Part shown: piece by piece, positions 45,094-53,361 of the stretch
Layout: every line of letters starts with the position of its first letter
How positions within the stretch are numbered: position 1 is the stretch's first letter
Assembly (NCBI GenBank): GCA_007134845.1
Contig: SLKA01000076.1
Location: forward strand, 1 to 57,224
Reading direction: 5' to 3'
Length of the DNA: 57,224 nt
Source: Balneolales bacterium
Lineage (GTDB): Bacteria; Bacteroidota; Rhodothermia; Balneolales; Natronogracilivirgulaceae
The notes under the pieces: generated by a model
Database searches by the model: none
Seen by the model: the letters and a program-made list of their open reading frames with translations, nothing else
Told to the model about the DNA's origin: nothing
Position numbers and translations under genes: made by a program

Positions 45094-46146
45094 TTACAAC
45101 TCGCCGATGGTTGACAGTTTCTGGAACGCATCGAAATCACGGATCATGTCAAAAGAGTACCGGATGAATATCTTGCCAATATCATAGCGTGTCCAGGATG
45201 GCACATCCTGACCCATCGCCAGCTTGACCAGCGCTTCCGGCAGATTTTGTCCGGCCGCAACAGCCAGGTAGACCCATGCGGGCAGGCGCGGATTGATCTC
45301 AATCAGGTAAAGCTCGTTCAGGGATGTGCGGATCAGCTCCAGCTCCATTCCGCCGCGCCAATGGGTGGCGGACATGACATGATGTGTAAATTCCAGCATG
45401 GATGGATCTTCAAGCGTAATTCCGCCCCAGGCTTTACCATTGTCCGTTATGTACTGCTTGCGCATGGGAACGGCCCCGATGGTCCGGCCATTTCCATCCC
45501 CAAGAGCAACTACATTCACTTCCGTCCCTTTTATAAATTCCTGAATAATAACTGGTAGCCCCCACTTTGCACTTACCGTGTTGTAATAGATTCTGGCCTG
45601 ATCTGTGCTTCGTGCAACATAGGCATCATAAAACTTCCCCTTGACCAGTAGCGGCCACGAGAATTTACCCTGGCGCACCAGATCCTCAATATCCCCGAAG
45701 GATGTGACAGGCCGGCTGTCGGGAACACGGATGTCGTACTTTTCCCCGTACTGCGGCAAGTTGCTTTTATGCCGCTCTTCAAACTGGCTCAGAGTGGGCA
45801 GAAAGGTGTGGATTCCCATCTGCCTGAGTTTGTCAGCCAGTTTGATGAAGACAAATATTTCTGAGTCGAAATTCGGGATCAGCACGTCGATCTGCTCGCG
45901 CTCATGGATGTAACGAATCCGCTCAATTAGGTGGTCCACCCCTTCCGACGGATAGGGTACCTTGTAGGTTTTATCCACAAACTCATGCATGTATGGCCCT
46001 GGCTCAAGGTTATCGTACGCCAAACCGACTATCCGGGATTCGATAACCGCTGACTCCCGTATTCCCCGGATCACAGGGATACCCGGTCCCGGACTGTCCA
46101 CATTATTCAACCCGGATATGGCGATGGTCATCTTCTGTTTACTCAT
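45094..46146 (-). CDS. ATP-grasp ligase
   Basis: About 350 residues from the ATG at 46146, chosen because it follows the PqqD-like gene with an 8-base overlap and begins the fold cleanly (MSKQKMTIAISGLNNVDSPG). The pre-ATP-grasp domain, ATP-binding lid (WPLLVKGKFYDAYVARS) and the magnesium site E-I-N-P-R in LYLIEINPRLPAWVYLAVAAG are all present. ATP-grasp enzymes join a carboxylate to an amine or thiol through an acyl-phosphate. The protein is cytoplasmic. Next to a PqqD-like protein it may ligate an amino acid to a carrier or peptide, as in RiPP or amino-acid-ligase systems, but the substrate is not known. A gap of 63 bases separates it from the PLP-enzyme gene. Confidence 0.92.
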   Translation of the reverse strand: MSKQKMTIAISGLNNVDSPGPGIPVIRGIRESAVIESRIVGLAYDNLEPGPYMHEFVDKTYKVPYPSEGVDHLIERIRYIHEREQIDVLIPNFDSEIFVFIKLADKLRQMGIHTFLPTLSQFEERHKSNLPQYGEKYDIRVPDSRPVTSFGDIEDLVRQGKFSWPLLVKGKFYDAYVARSTDQARIYYNTVSAKWGLPVIIQEFIKGTEVNVVALGDGNGRTIGAVPMRKQYITDNGKAWGGITLEDPSMLEFTHHVMSATHWRGGMELELIRTSLNELYLIEINPRLPAWVYLAVAAGQNLPEALVKLAMGQDVPSWTRYDIGKIFIRYSFDMIRDFDAFQKLSTIGEL

Positions 46147-46387
46147 CGGACTCCACCAGCTGCATCTGTTTGAGCATCCCCAGGAAGTCAAAAAGGTAGC
46201 GCTCAAATGTCATGGCATCAATATCATAGGTTTGAGTCACCGCTCCTGTAATCTCCCCACTGCTTTTCCCTTCCCTGAGCAGTTGAATAATTTCAAGGCC
46301 AATCGGATTCAACGTGTAGGAATCCCCGGTAGACGGGTCAAAAACGAATCCCGTTTCACTGATAGCCAGACTTTTCTTTATTTTCAT
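46139..46387 (-). CDS. PqqD-like (RiPP recognition element-type) protein
   Basis: An 82-residue winged-helix-like protein from the ATG at 46387. An AAGG sequence about 9 bases upstream supports this start; a GTG three codons earlier is possible. PqqD features are visible: GFVFDPSTGDSYTLNPIGLE followed by I-I-Q-L-L-R-E-G-K-S-S-G-E-I and a Y-D-I-D-A segment. PqqD domains bind a leader peptide and bring it to a modifying enzyme. No radical SAM enzyme or precursor peptide is visible nearby, so here it probably presents a substrate to the ATP-grasp ligase that follows with an 8-base overlap. It is the first gene of the operon. It is not evidence for PQQ synthesis. Confidence 0.85.
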   Translation of the reverse strand: MKIKKSLAISETGFVFDPSTGDSYTLNPIGLEIIQLLREGKSSGEITGAVTQTYDIDAMTFERYLFDFLGMLKQMQLVESDE

Positions 46388-46564
46388 GATACGCACCTTG
46401 TATTCATATCAGCTCAACAAATAATATTGATAAAGACAAACACGTATTCGCTTGTGGCGGTTCTATGTTCAGCACCGTTTTAGTCCACTTTCCCATTGGC
46501 CGTACGGCTCATGGTGACAAAAACGGGAACTGTATCAGCGAATCTCAATGTGATCGAATATTAC

Positions 46565-46600
46565 AAAAAAAAGCCCTCGCCGCATATCATAAATATCGGC
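46565..46600 (-). terminator. probable Rho-independent terminator of the Spy-like gene
   Basis: On the minus strand, right after the stop at 46603, the sequence GCCGATAT-TTATG-ATATGCGGC can fold as an eight-pair stem with one bulged base. It is followed by GAGGGC and a run of eight T. The T-run starts six bases after the stem, so termination may be moderate. It separates the Spy-like gene from the PqqD operon, which starts at 46387. Confidence 0.5.
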
Positions 46601-46602
46601 AA

Positions 46603-47052
46603 TCAGTCGCGGGGTGGTCTCCGGCGTTCGGCTCGCAGCTTTTGAAGCTGATCCCACTGCGCCTTTGTGAGTACCATTTTAAGCTCCTGCTGATGTTTTT
46701 CGTAATGTGTCCGGCGCTCATTTTGGAACGCTTCTCTTGTGATCTCATTATTGCGTAGTTTTGTCCGAAGCTCCATCACCTTATCGCGGTGCTGCTGATT
46801 CAGTTCATCGATACGATCCAGCTGATGCTCCGTCAAGTCATCAAGCTGCAAGAAAAGTCGGTTTTCCCGGGGCTGGAAGATGCCCCTTTGTGTGGTTTCC
46901 TGTGATTGAGAATCAGGTTTCTGGACCGACTCGGTGACGGCTCCGGATGTCCGGGGCCGGTTTTGGGCATCGGCATGACTAATAAGGCCTGCCGACATCA
47001 GTAGCATAAATCCGGAAAAAAGGATAGTGGATAATCTTGAAAATGTATTCAT
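46603..47052 (-). CDS. Spy/CpxP-like periplasmic protein (LTxxQ-type)
   Basis: About 149 residues from the ATG at 47052, which opens a signal peptide (MNTFSRLSTILFSGFMLLMS, cut near A-D-A-Q). The mature protein has a polar linker and then a long helical part with two L-T-x-x-Q-type motifs: DLTEHQLDRIDELNQQHRDK and LTKAQWDQLQKLRAERRR. This matches the Spy/CpxP group of periplasmic chaperone-like or metal-sensing proteins, often induced by envelope stress. It is followed by a good terminator, and an inverted repeat lies 50-67 bases upstream. A single-gene transcript is likely. Confidence 0.85.
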   Translation of the reverse strand: MNTFSRLSTILFSGFMLLMSAGLISHADAQNRPRTSGAVTESVQKPDSQSQETTQRGIFQPRENRLFLQLDDLTEHQLDRIDELNQQHRDKVMELRTKLRNNEITREAFQNERRTHYEKHQQELKMVLTKAQWDQLQKLRAERRRPPRD

Positions 47053-47101
47053 GACAATGAGATTGGTGGTTGATGGAGAAAATTTGCAGGGCAGCAATTA
47101 C

Positions 47102-47119
47102 ATGACAAATGCATGTCAT
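47102..47119. promoter_or_regulatory. inverted repeat upstream of the Spy-like gene
   Basis: ATGACA and TGTCAT are perfect inverted arms separated by six bases, centred about 58 bases before the ATG at 47052. It could be a regulator binding site for the stress-type Spy-like gene. No other evidence supports it, and short palindromes arise by chance. Confidence 0.25.
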
Positions 47120-47341
47120 CTGCCAAATGTGCTTTGCTGCATACACCTTCTTAGACGCACAGGCCATGAACCGGTTCATTTGATCAGGCACCTGCACTGC
47201 CAGTTCCGCCAATAATCCAATAATTGCAGGCCGGCTATCGAAACACAATCTGAATACTATTAATCAAGGCAGATGCGCTTCCCTCTTTCGGCTTGCACAT
47301 CGGCTTTAAAATAGGAACACAGATCGGGAATGGAACCAAGA

Positions 47342-49783
47342 CTAATTCCTGCGAAAAACACCTCTTATCCGCCCAAAGACTGACCTGCCTTTCGTCGTGT
47401 CACCAACGATTTGAGCCTCTTTGCTGTCCCGCCCGGAAAAAAAGTCCCTGAAGCGGTCGGTGAACCCTTCCTCACGATAGTTTTCGCAATCGGTTCGAAA
47501 CACCATGTTTTGTTGGTGCGGGTGAAAGTGGTATGGTACGGGTTCAAGCCCGGCCTGACGCCCATATTCCTGCAGAAAGTATCCGGCCACCGGGAGAGCT
47601 GTCTGCGATGCGAAGCCGAATTGCTGTGGCAGCCGGACGGCCGGAGTGACACCGCCCACCCAGCTTCCGAAAACCAGGTCAGGTGTCATCCCCACAAACC
47701 ATCCATCCGAAAAATGCTGCGTGGTACCGGTTTTACCGGCAATAGCGTGCCGGATGCCGAAACGTGTCCGCAAGGAGGATGCGGACCCGTTTTCAACGGA
47801 GCGGGAGAGCATGGCAACCATCGCAGCCGCCGTCTCCTCGGAAAAAGCCGGCTTCTGTTGTCCCGGATATTCGATTGAAGCTGCATCCATGGTTTCATTC
47901 GCTGCCGATACCAGTGGGATCGGAAAAGGAAGAGGCTGATCGCCCGCAAAATCGCTGATGGGGAATACAGGCACCTGGTCCCGGCCAGCGGAACCGTTTT
48001 CGCTGAAGTCATAAACAAGCTTTCCGTCGGCATTGTGAACGGCCTTGATGAACCGGGGCATCGCCGGAATGCCCCGATTGGCAAATGCCGAGTAGGCCTG
48101 GGTCATCTCGAGCAGCGACAACTCTGCCGTACCCAGTGCGATAGACGGCTCGGTCGGGATATGAGACTGGATGCCCATCCTTCGAACGGTTTCAATGACC
48201 TCTCCGATACCGGTTTCCATCAGCATCTCAACAGAAATCGTATTCACAGAATGGGAGAGGGCCGCTTGTACCGAATAGTGGCCTCCATACTCCTGTTGCA
48301 GGTTGGATGGTGTCCACTCGTTGTATGCGACATAGGTCGAGAGCAAATTTCGCCGGTAATCACAGGGCTCCGTGCCCGTTTCAAGCGCCGCTGCATAGAC
48401 GATCGGTTTGAATGCGGATCCGGTCTGCCGCCGGGAACGCACATGGTCATACTGAAAATTTTGGTGGGGAATGCCGCCCACCCAGGCCATGACATCCCCG
48501 CTGACCGGATCCATGGCTAAAAAACCCGCATTCAGAAATGAGAGATAGTGGCGGATGGAGTCGCGGGGAGATGCCGTAACACTATTCACGCCATCCCATG
48601 TAAACAACTCCATCGGCACCGGCATGTCCAGTGTTTCGGCAATCTGTTCTTTGCTGATACCGGCTTGAACCATGCTTTGATAGCGGTCGGAGTTTTGCCA
48701 GGCGCGCTGTACCAGGGGGTGCTCCTCACCAAATACCGGCTCATAATTCCGATGTCGGTCAAATGCGGCCTGCAGAAAAGACAAATGTGTTTCTACAGCA
48801 TACTCCGCAGCGGACTGAATCCTCGAGTCGAGCGTGGTTTCTATCACAAGTCCATCGGTAGACAGGTTGTACCTCTTCCCGTCCATTGCCCGATGCGTAG
48901 CAAGGATGTGTTGAAGCTGAGTTCTCAGATGGGCGCGAAAATGTGGTGCCGTCCCACTGGTGTAGCTCTGCCGGTTGTAATCCAATTCGAGCGGCCGCTC
49001 CCGTGCCTCCTCATAGGCAGCGGCATCAATCATACCGTAACGCTCCATCTGCCACAAGACCAGATTCCGCCGCTGACGCGCATTTTCCGGATTGCGCCGC
49101 GGATTATACCACGTAGTTGCCCGAAGCATACCGACCAGCGTGGCCGCCTGGTGCAGCTCCAGGCTGTCGGGAGTCGTATTGAAAAACCGTTCGGATGCGG
49201 TACGTATGCCCCAGGTATTCTCGCCGAAGGATACCGTATTCACGTATAGTTCAAGAATCTCCTCCTTGCTGTATATGCGCTCCAAACGGCGGGCAATAAT
49301 CATTTCCCGAAATTTACTGGATACGATGCCCTGCGCCCCTGAATTCCCTCTCGGGTACAGATTCTTTGCCAGCTGCTGCGTAATCGTACTCCCGCCACCG
49401 GCTTCCTGCCGCAGCAGAAGTGTCCGTACAAGCACCCGCCCAAGGGCTCTGTAATCAATTCCCCGATGCTTGTGGAAGCGGATATCCTCAATAGCCAGTA
49501 ACGCATCCAGAAAATGTACAGGTACTTCCTCCAGATTGATCTCGTCCCGGTTCTGTACATAATAACGTCCCAGCAGCACACCATCCGAAGTGTAAACCGA
49601 TGAAGCTTGTTGGTGCCGGATGCCGGAAAGCTCGGAGTAATCGGGAACACTGTGCAGGATTCGAAGGGAGAACAAAACCAGCAACAGCAACAATACCAGC
49701 ACTACAGCCGAAAAGGTTCTTGCCATTGATATCTCCCACAGATGGCGAATGGGCTTCAGAAAATGTTGGATTCGGGATGACAT
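47342..49783 (-). CDS. bifunctional class A penicillin-binding protein (GT51 plus transpeptidase)
   Basis: About 813 residues from the ATG at 49783 (MSSRIQHFLKPIRHLW), chosen because it leaves a short basic tail before the single transmembrane helix; longer starts are unlikely. The glycosyltransferase domain has EDIRFHKHRGID and GGGSTITQQLAKNLYPRG, the usual GT51 motifs. The transpeptidase domain has the S-x-x-K serine in TGSAFKPIVYAA, the S-V-N motif in SHSVNTISVE and K-T-G-T in GKTGTTQHFSDGW. It polymerises and cross-links peptidoglycan at the inner membrane. Closest in style to PBP1A. It is not in an operon: 288 bases separate it from the Spy-like gene downstream. Confidence 0.96.
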   Translation of the reverse strand: MSSRIQHFLKPIRHLWEISMARTFSAVVLVLLLLLVLFSLRILHSVPDYSELSGIRHQQASSVYTSDGVLLGRYYVQNRDEINLEEVPVHFLDALLAIEDIRFHKHRGIDYRALGRVLVRTLLLRQEAGGGSTITQQLAKNLYPRGNSGAQGIVSSKFREMIIARRLERIYSKEEILELYVNTVSFGENTWGIRTASERFFNTTPDSLELHQAATLVGMLRATTWYNPRRNPENARQRRNLVLWQMERYGMIDAAAYEEARERPLELDYNRQSYTSGTAPHFRAHLRTQLQHILATHRAMDGKRYNLSTDGLVIETTLDSRIQSAAEYAVETHLSFLQAAFDRHRNYEPVFGEEHPLVQRAWQNSDRYQSMVQAGISKEQIAETLDMPVPMELFTWDGVNSVTASPRDSIRHYLSFLNAGFLAMDPVSGDVMAWVGGIPHQNFQYDHVRSRRQTGSAFKPIVYAAALETGTEPCDYRRNLLSTYVAYNEWTPSNLQQEYGGHYSVQAALSHSVNTISVEMLMETGIGEVIETVRRMGIQSHIPTEPSIALGTAELSLLEMTQAYSAFANRGIPAMPRFIKAVHNADGKLVYDFSENGSAGRDQVPVFPISDFAGDQPLPFPIPLVSAANETMDAASIEYPGQQKPAFSEETAAAMVAMLSRSVENGSASSLRTRFGIRHAIAGKTGTTQHFSDGWFVGMTPDLVFGSWVGGVTPAVRLPQQFGFASQTALPVAGYFLQEYGRQAGLEPVPYHFHPHQQNMVFRTDCENYREEGFTDRFRDFFSGRDSKEAQIVGDTTKGRSVFGRIRGVFRRN

Positions 49784-50048
49784 CTTTCTTTGTTCATTAC
49801 CAGTTTTACACTGAGTTATAACAAACGGGATAAGCGGTATGACTACAAGATGTACCGAGATCCATGAACAAAAAAACATCTGCTGCTCGGCCGGGAGCGT
49901 ATCCGGATCTTTCACGAAACCACACGGAAAATCGGTGAGGGATTACCTCCAGAAGCACTAAACTGGCTAAGAAACTGTGTTCTGGCAGTTATTACGCGTT
50001 GATGCTATCTTACCCGGACCCTGACACCTCCTAACCGAATATACAGCG
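49784..50048. other. divergent intergenic region, no gene seen
   Basis: This stretch separates the minus-strand PBP gene from the plus-strand cardiolipin-synthase-like gene, so it should carry two promoters. I see no convincing -35/-10 pair, RNA gene or repeat in it. Confidence 0.4.
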
Positions 50049-51338
50049 ATGATAAAATTCAGCATCAAAATGATCGTCGTCTCCGTTCTGGGGCTGTTCG
50101 CCCTGTTTCTGCTCGGCACTCTTCTGTTTTTCAATGCAACACCCAAAGAGAAACGCGTCACAAAACCGATCCAGAGCACCTACAGCGTCACCGATCCGGA
50201 ATTCAGACGGGTCAGCGGAATCATTGCCGGCCGCCAGTGGGTGGATGGCAATCATATTGAAATACTTCCTCGTGGAAAAGAGGTCTTCGCCTCCATGCTT
50301 GATGATATCAGGGGAGCAGAAAACAGCATTACAAAGGAGACGTTCATGTTTTATGGTGATGAAGTTGCTGATCCATTTGCGGTGGCTCTTGCTGAAGCAG
50401 CTGAAAGGAAAGTCAGTGTCCATTTTGTCATGGACTACATCGGCTCCGCCCATGCAACAAACGAGCAGCTTGACATCATGCGGGATGCGGGGGTCAACGT
50501 GGTGCGGTGGCGAAAACCGTCATGGTACCAGATTGCCCGATTCAATCATCGAACACACCGAAAGTTGTTGGTCATTGACGGCAAGACAGCATATACCGGC
50601 GGTGTGAACACTGCCGATCCATGGATGCCGGATATCGATGACGGGGGTTACAAGGATTATCATCTTCGCATTACCGGACCCATTGTCAATGAAATACAGG
50701 GGGCTTTTTCCGAGAACTGGGTCTCTTCACGCGGAGAGCTTCTTGTGGGCGAACAATATTACCCGCAGCCAGACACCACCGGGACCATGCTCATGCAGGT
50801 TAGCAGCAGTCATCCCCGCGAAGGACAGAAAAGAGTGCGCAAAATGCTGCTTCACGCCATTTCGTCCGCCAGTGAATCCATCCGGATCGGTTCGGCTTAC
50901 TTTTTTCCGGACAAAGAGTTTATTGCAGCACTCATTGATGCCGCGGAACGAAATGTCAGTATCACAATGCTTATGCCAGGTGACAAAATCGACCAGAACT
51001 ATGTAAGACGAGCATCCCACACGCTCTGGGGCGATCTGCTTGAAGCAGGAATCGAAATCCACGAGTACCAGCCGGCCATGTATCATGCCAAGTTGATGAT
51101 TGTGGATGAATACTTCGTAACGATAGGATCCACCAATTTCGACAACCGGTCATTCCGGCTCAATGATGAGGCGAATGTCAACATCCTTGACCGCGAATTC
51201 GCCCTGAAAATGTCGGAACATTTCGACAGCGACCTGGTTTCATCACAGCGCATCACCCTGCAAGAGTGGCAGAACCGTCCACTGTGGCACAAAATTCACG
51301 GGTGGTTGACTGCAAAAACGATCGGAGCATATCTCTAA
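50049..51338 (+). CDS. phospholipase D family cardiolipin synthase-like protein
   Basis: A 429-residue protein with one N-terminal transmembrane helix (about residues 7-28). Two HKD motifs are present: HRKLLVIDGKTAYTGGVN (first) and YHAKLMIVDEYFVTIGSTNF followed by D-N-R-S-F-R-L-N-D-E (second). This is the cardiolipin-synthase layout, in which two phosphatidylglycerol (or PG and PE) molecules are joined through a phosphatidyl-histidine intermediate. Only one transmembrane segment is seen instead of the two in ClsA, so it is closer to ClsB/ClsC-type or other membrane-anchored PLD enzymes. A terminator-like hairpin follows at 51344. Confidence 0.9.
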   Translation: MIKFSIKMIVVSVLGLFALFLLGTLLFFNATPKEKRVTKPIQSTYSVTDPEFRRVSGIIAGRQWVDGNHIEILPRGKEVFASMLDDIRGAENSITKETFMFYGDEVADPFAVALAEAAERKVSVHFVMDYIGSAHATNEQLDIMRDAGVNVVRWRKPSWYQIARFNHRTHRKLLVIDGKTAYTGGVNTADPWMPDIDDGGYKDYHLRITGPIVNEIQGAFSENWVSSRGELLVGEQYYPQPDTTGTMLMQVSSSHPREGQKRVRKMLLHAISSASESIRIGSAYFFPDKEFIAALIDAAERNVSITMLMPGDKIDQNYVRRASHTLWGDLLEAGIEIHEYQPAMYHAKLMIVDEYFVTIGSTNFDNRSFRLNDEANVNILDREFALKMSEHFDSDLVSSQRITLQEWQNRPLWHKIHGWLTAKTIGAYL

Positions 51339-51343
51339 CAGAG

Positions 51344-51379
51344 ATCGCTTATCACTCTTCCATCCAAGCGATTTATTTT
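51344..51379 (+). terminator. possible terminator after the cardiolipin-synthase-like gene
   Basis: ATCGCTT at 51344-51350 and AAGCGAT at 51366-51372 can pair as a seven-base stem with a 15-base loop, followed by TTATTTTTT. The stem is short and the loop large, so the call is tentative, but its place right after the stop codon is right. Confidence 0.4.
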
Positions 51380-51592
51380 TTGATTTAGGTATAAGAGATT
51401 GACTTGAAGTAATTGCCTTTATTAAACCGAAACAGGTGAATTCGATCCATTGGCTGAACCAGATTGCCCTTGCCATAATCGTGGCAATGATGTATCCTGA
51501 GTGACGGCTGACCGTGACGATATGGTTTAAATTCTCACTTGATGCCAGTCACATGTAAAACCAACATCCCCCAATCCTAAAATCCTCAGACT

Positions 51593-52216
51593 ATGAAAAA
51601 GATTACGCTATCCGTTATTCTTGCCGGCCTGTTTCTTTTCTCCGTAGCGCCGGGAGCCACCCAGGCCCAGGGACTGGTCAATTTCGGCATCAAAGGCGGG
51701 GTGAATATCGCCAACATCAGTTTCGACGATTTTGACGATAATGACCCGAGAACCGGCTTCACGATCGGTGCCGCGCTCAATATTGGTTTTCCCATGTTAC
51801 CTGTCGGACTGGAAACCGGTTTATACTATTCCCAGCAGGGTACCACCCTGAAAAGCACGCTCCTGGACCTGGAAGGAACCACAAAGCTTGATTATCTGAA
51901 AATTCCCGTCCTTGCAAAGGTGATGTTAGGCCCTCCCGGCCCTTTAAGCCCATACTTTGTCGCAGGGCCCTACGCCGCCTTCATACTCAATGCCGAACAG
52001 GAGACCACCACCAACGGGCTTTCCGGGACCGTTGACATCAGCGACGAGGTGGAGTCTGTTGATTTCGGCCTGACCATGGGAGTCGGAGCCGACTTCAAAC
52101 TGATGCCCGCAACCATGAGTGTCCAGATCCGTTACTCATACGGACTCACTGACATTTTTGAGGAAACCGGCTCCAAAAACCGGGTTCTCTCAATTTTAGC
52201 CGGTTTTTCTTTCTGA
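51593..52216 (+). CDS. small outer-membrane beta-barrel protein (porin-like/OMP_b-brl type)
   Basis: A 207-residue protein with a cleavable signal peptide (ends near A-T-Q-A-Q-G). The mature part, INF-like GLVNFGIKGGVNIANISFDD, MLPVGLETGLYYSQQGTTL and VQIRYSYGLTDIF, ends VLSILAGFSF. This is the eight- to ten-strand PorT/OMP_b-brl type common in Bacteroidota. The function of such small barrels is usually unknown. It lies 122 bases before the DUF1080 gene on the same strand and might be co-transcribed with the 3-keto-glycoside cassette, but the gap is ambiguous. Confidence 0.85.
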   Translation: MKKITLSVILAGLFLFSVAPGATQAQGLVNFGIKGGVNIANISFDDFDDNDPRTGFTIGAALNIGFPMLPVGLETGLYYSQQGTTLKSTLLDLEGTTKLDYLKIPVLAKVMLGPPGPLSPYFVAGPYAAFILNAEQETTTNGLSGTVDISDEVESVDFGLTMGVGADFKLMPATMSVQIRYSYGLTDIFEETGSKNRVLSILAGFSF

Positions 52217-52338
52217 AGCAGCAGTGGCAAAAAACTTCTTCTTATCTGGTGCATTCCGTATCCGTCATTGAATGGAAAGCTGCTCATGACTACAAAAATA
52301 TCGTACAATCCACCCCTCAAAACGCAAGACTGATGATC

Positions 52339-53277
52339 ATGAAGAATCTGCCCGTCTCACTGATTCTGATTCTGCTCTTTTCTGGCAGCCTGCCGGCGCA
52401 ATCATCCATGCCCGGCGCAGAAGCCATCGGCAGATGGAACCTGACCATTGAAATGGATGACGGCAGCTACCCAGGTTGGCTCGAAATCACGGGTTCCGGC
52501 TTTCAAACGCTAACGGGATCCTTTGTCGGTTATGAGGGCAGCGCACGTCCGGTTTCGCATATTACATATGCCGCGGAAACCGGAACGTATTCCTTCGCAA
52601 TCCCGCCCCAATGGAAAGATCCCGGCAGTGATTTGAAGTTTTCTTTCCAGCTGAAGGGGGATATGCTGGAAGGTACGATAAAGATTGGTGAAGAGCGTCT
52701 CAACTGGACCGGGGTACGCGCACCGGATCTGGTACGGGAATCACCACCGGTCTGGGGAGACCCCCACAGCCTGCTTGATGATGACATGTCACGCTGGATC
52801 ATTCCTGAAAACAACCGTTTCAAGATGGTGGATGGAATCCTGGTCAATGAGGATACCGGGGGAAACCTGGTCTCCAAAGAGACCTTTGACGACTTCAAAA
52901 TTCACGCCACTTTCCGCTATCCCGAAGGAAGCAACAGCGGTATCTATCTGCGCGGTCGTTATGAGGTTCAGATCATGGATAACTACGGTGAGCCACCTAG
53001 CAACTTGATCCTGGGCGGGATATACGGCTTTATCGAGCCCTCGGTTAACGCCGCCAGGAAGGCCGGCGAGTGGCAGACTATGGACGTGACTCTTGTCGGA
53101 CGGTATGTCACCGTTGTGCTTAACGGCGTTGCCATCATCATCAACCGTCCGATACCCGGAACAACGGGTGGAGCGCTGGACAGCAATGAAGGCCTGCCGG
53201 GGCCGGTCATGATTCAGGGTGATCATGGTCCGGTGGAGTTCAAAAAACTGATCGTAACCCCGGCGATGAACCGCTGA
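52339..53277 (+). CDS. DUF1080 (3-keto-disaccharide hydrolase-like) secreted protein
   Basis: About 312 residues from the ATG at 52339, which opens a signal peptide (MKNLPVSLILILLFSGSLPA). The N-terminal about 100 residues are a beta domain of unknown role (GRWNLTIEMDDGSYPGWLEI). The C-terminal DUF1080 jelly roll has FKIHATFRYPEGSNSGIYLR, GRYEVQIMDNYGE and AGEWQTMDVTLVGRYVTVVL. DUF1080 proteins cleave 3-keto-glycosides after oxidation at C3. It is the first gene of the cassette, 84 bases before the Gfo/Idh/MocA oxidoreductase. A second, different DUF1080 protein closes the cassette. Confidence 0.9.
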   Translation: MKNLPVSLILILLFSGSLPAQSSMPGAEAIGRWNLTIEMDDGSYPGWLEITGSGFQTLTGSFVGYEGSARPVSHITYAAETGTYSFAIPPQWKDPGSDLKFSFQLKGDMLEGTIKIGEERLNWTGVRAPDLVRESPPVWGDPHSLLDDDMSRWIIPENNRFKMVDGILVNEDTGGNLVSKETFDDFKIHATFRYPEGSNSGIYLRGRYEVQIMDNYGEPPSNLILGGIYGFIEPSVNAARKAGEWQTMDVTLVGRYVTVVLNGVAIIINRPIPGTTGGALDSNEGLPGPVMIQGDHGPVEFKKLIVTPAMNR

Positions 53278-53361
53278 TATGAGCAACATCCGCATCAACT
53301 TGAAAACATCATTGATAAACCCAACTCAATAAATCCAACTCTGTAATCTACTGGTACCGCC

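Noticed and set aside
46139-46387. PqqD-like gene together with the PQQ-type dehydrogenase at 37954 as evidence for PQQ synthesis
   Set aside because: No pqqA, pqqC or pqqE homologue is present and the PqqD-like gene is coupled to an ATP-grasp ligase instead.
51420-51503. Short open stretch with a hydrophobic segment (IHWLNQIALAIIVAMMYPE) between the PLD-like gene and the small barrel gene
   Set aside because: About 30 codons without start context or family match; too little to call a gene or a remnant.
52158-52211. Inverted repeat AAACCGGCT / AGCCGGTTT at the end of the small barrel gene
   Set aside because: It lies inside the coding end with a loop of nearly 30 bases, and the T-run is partly coding; not a convincing terminator.
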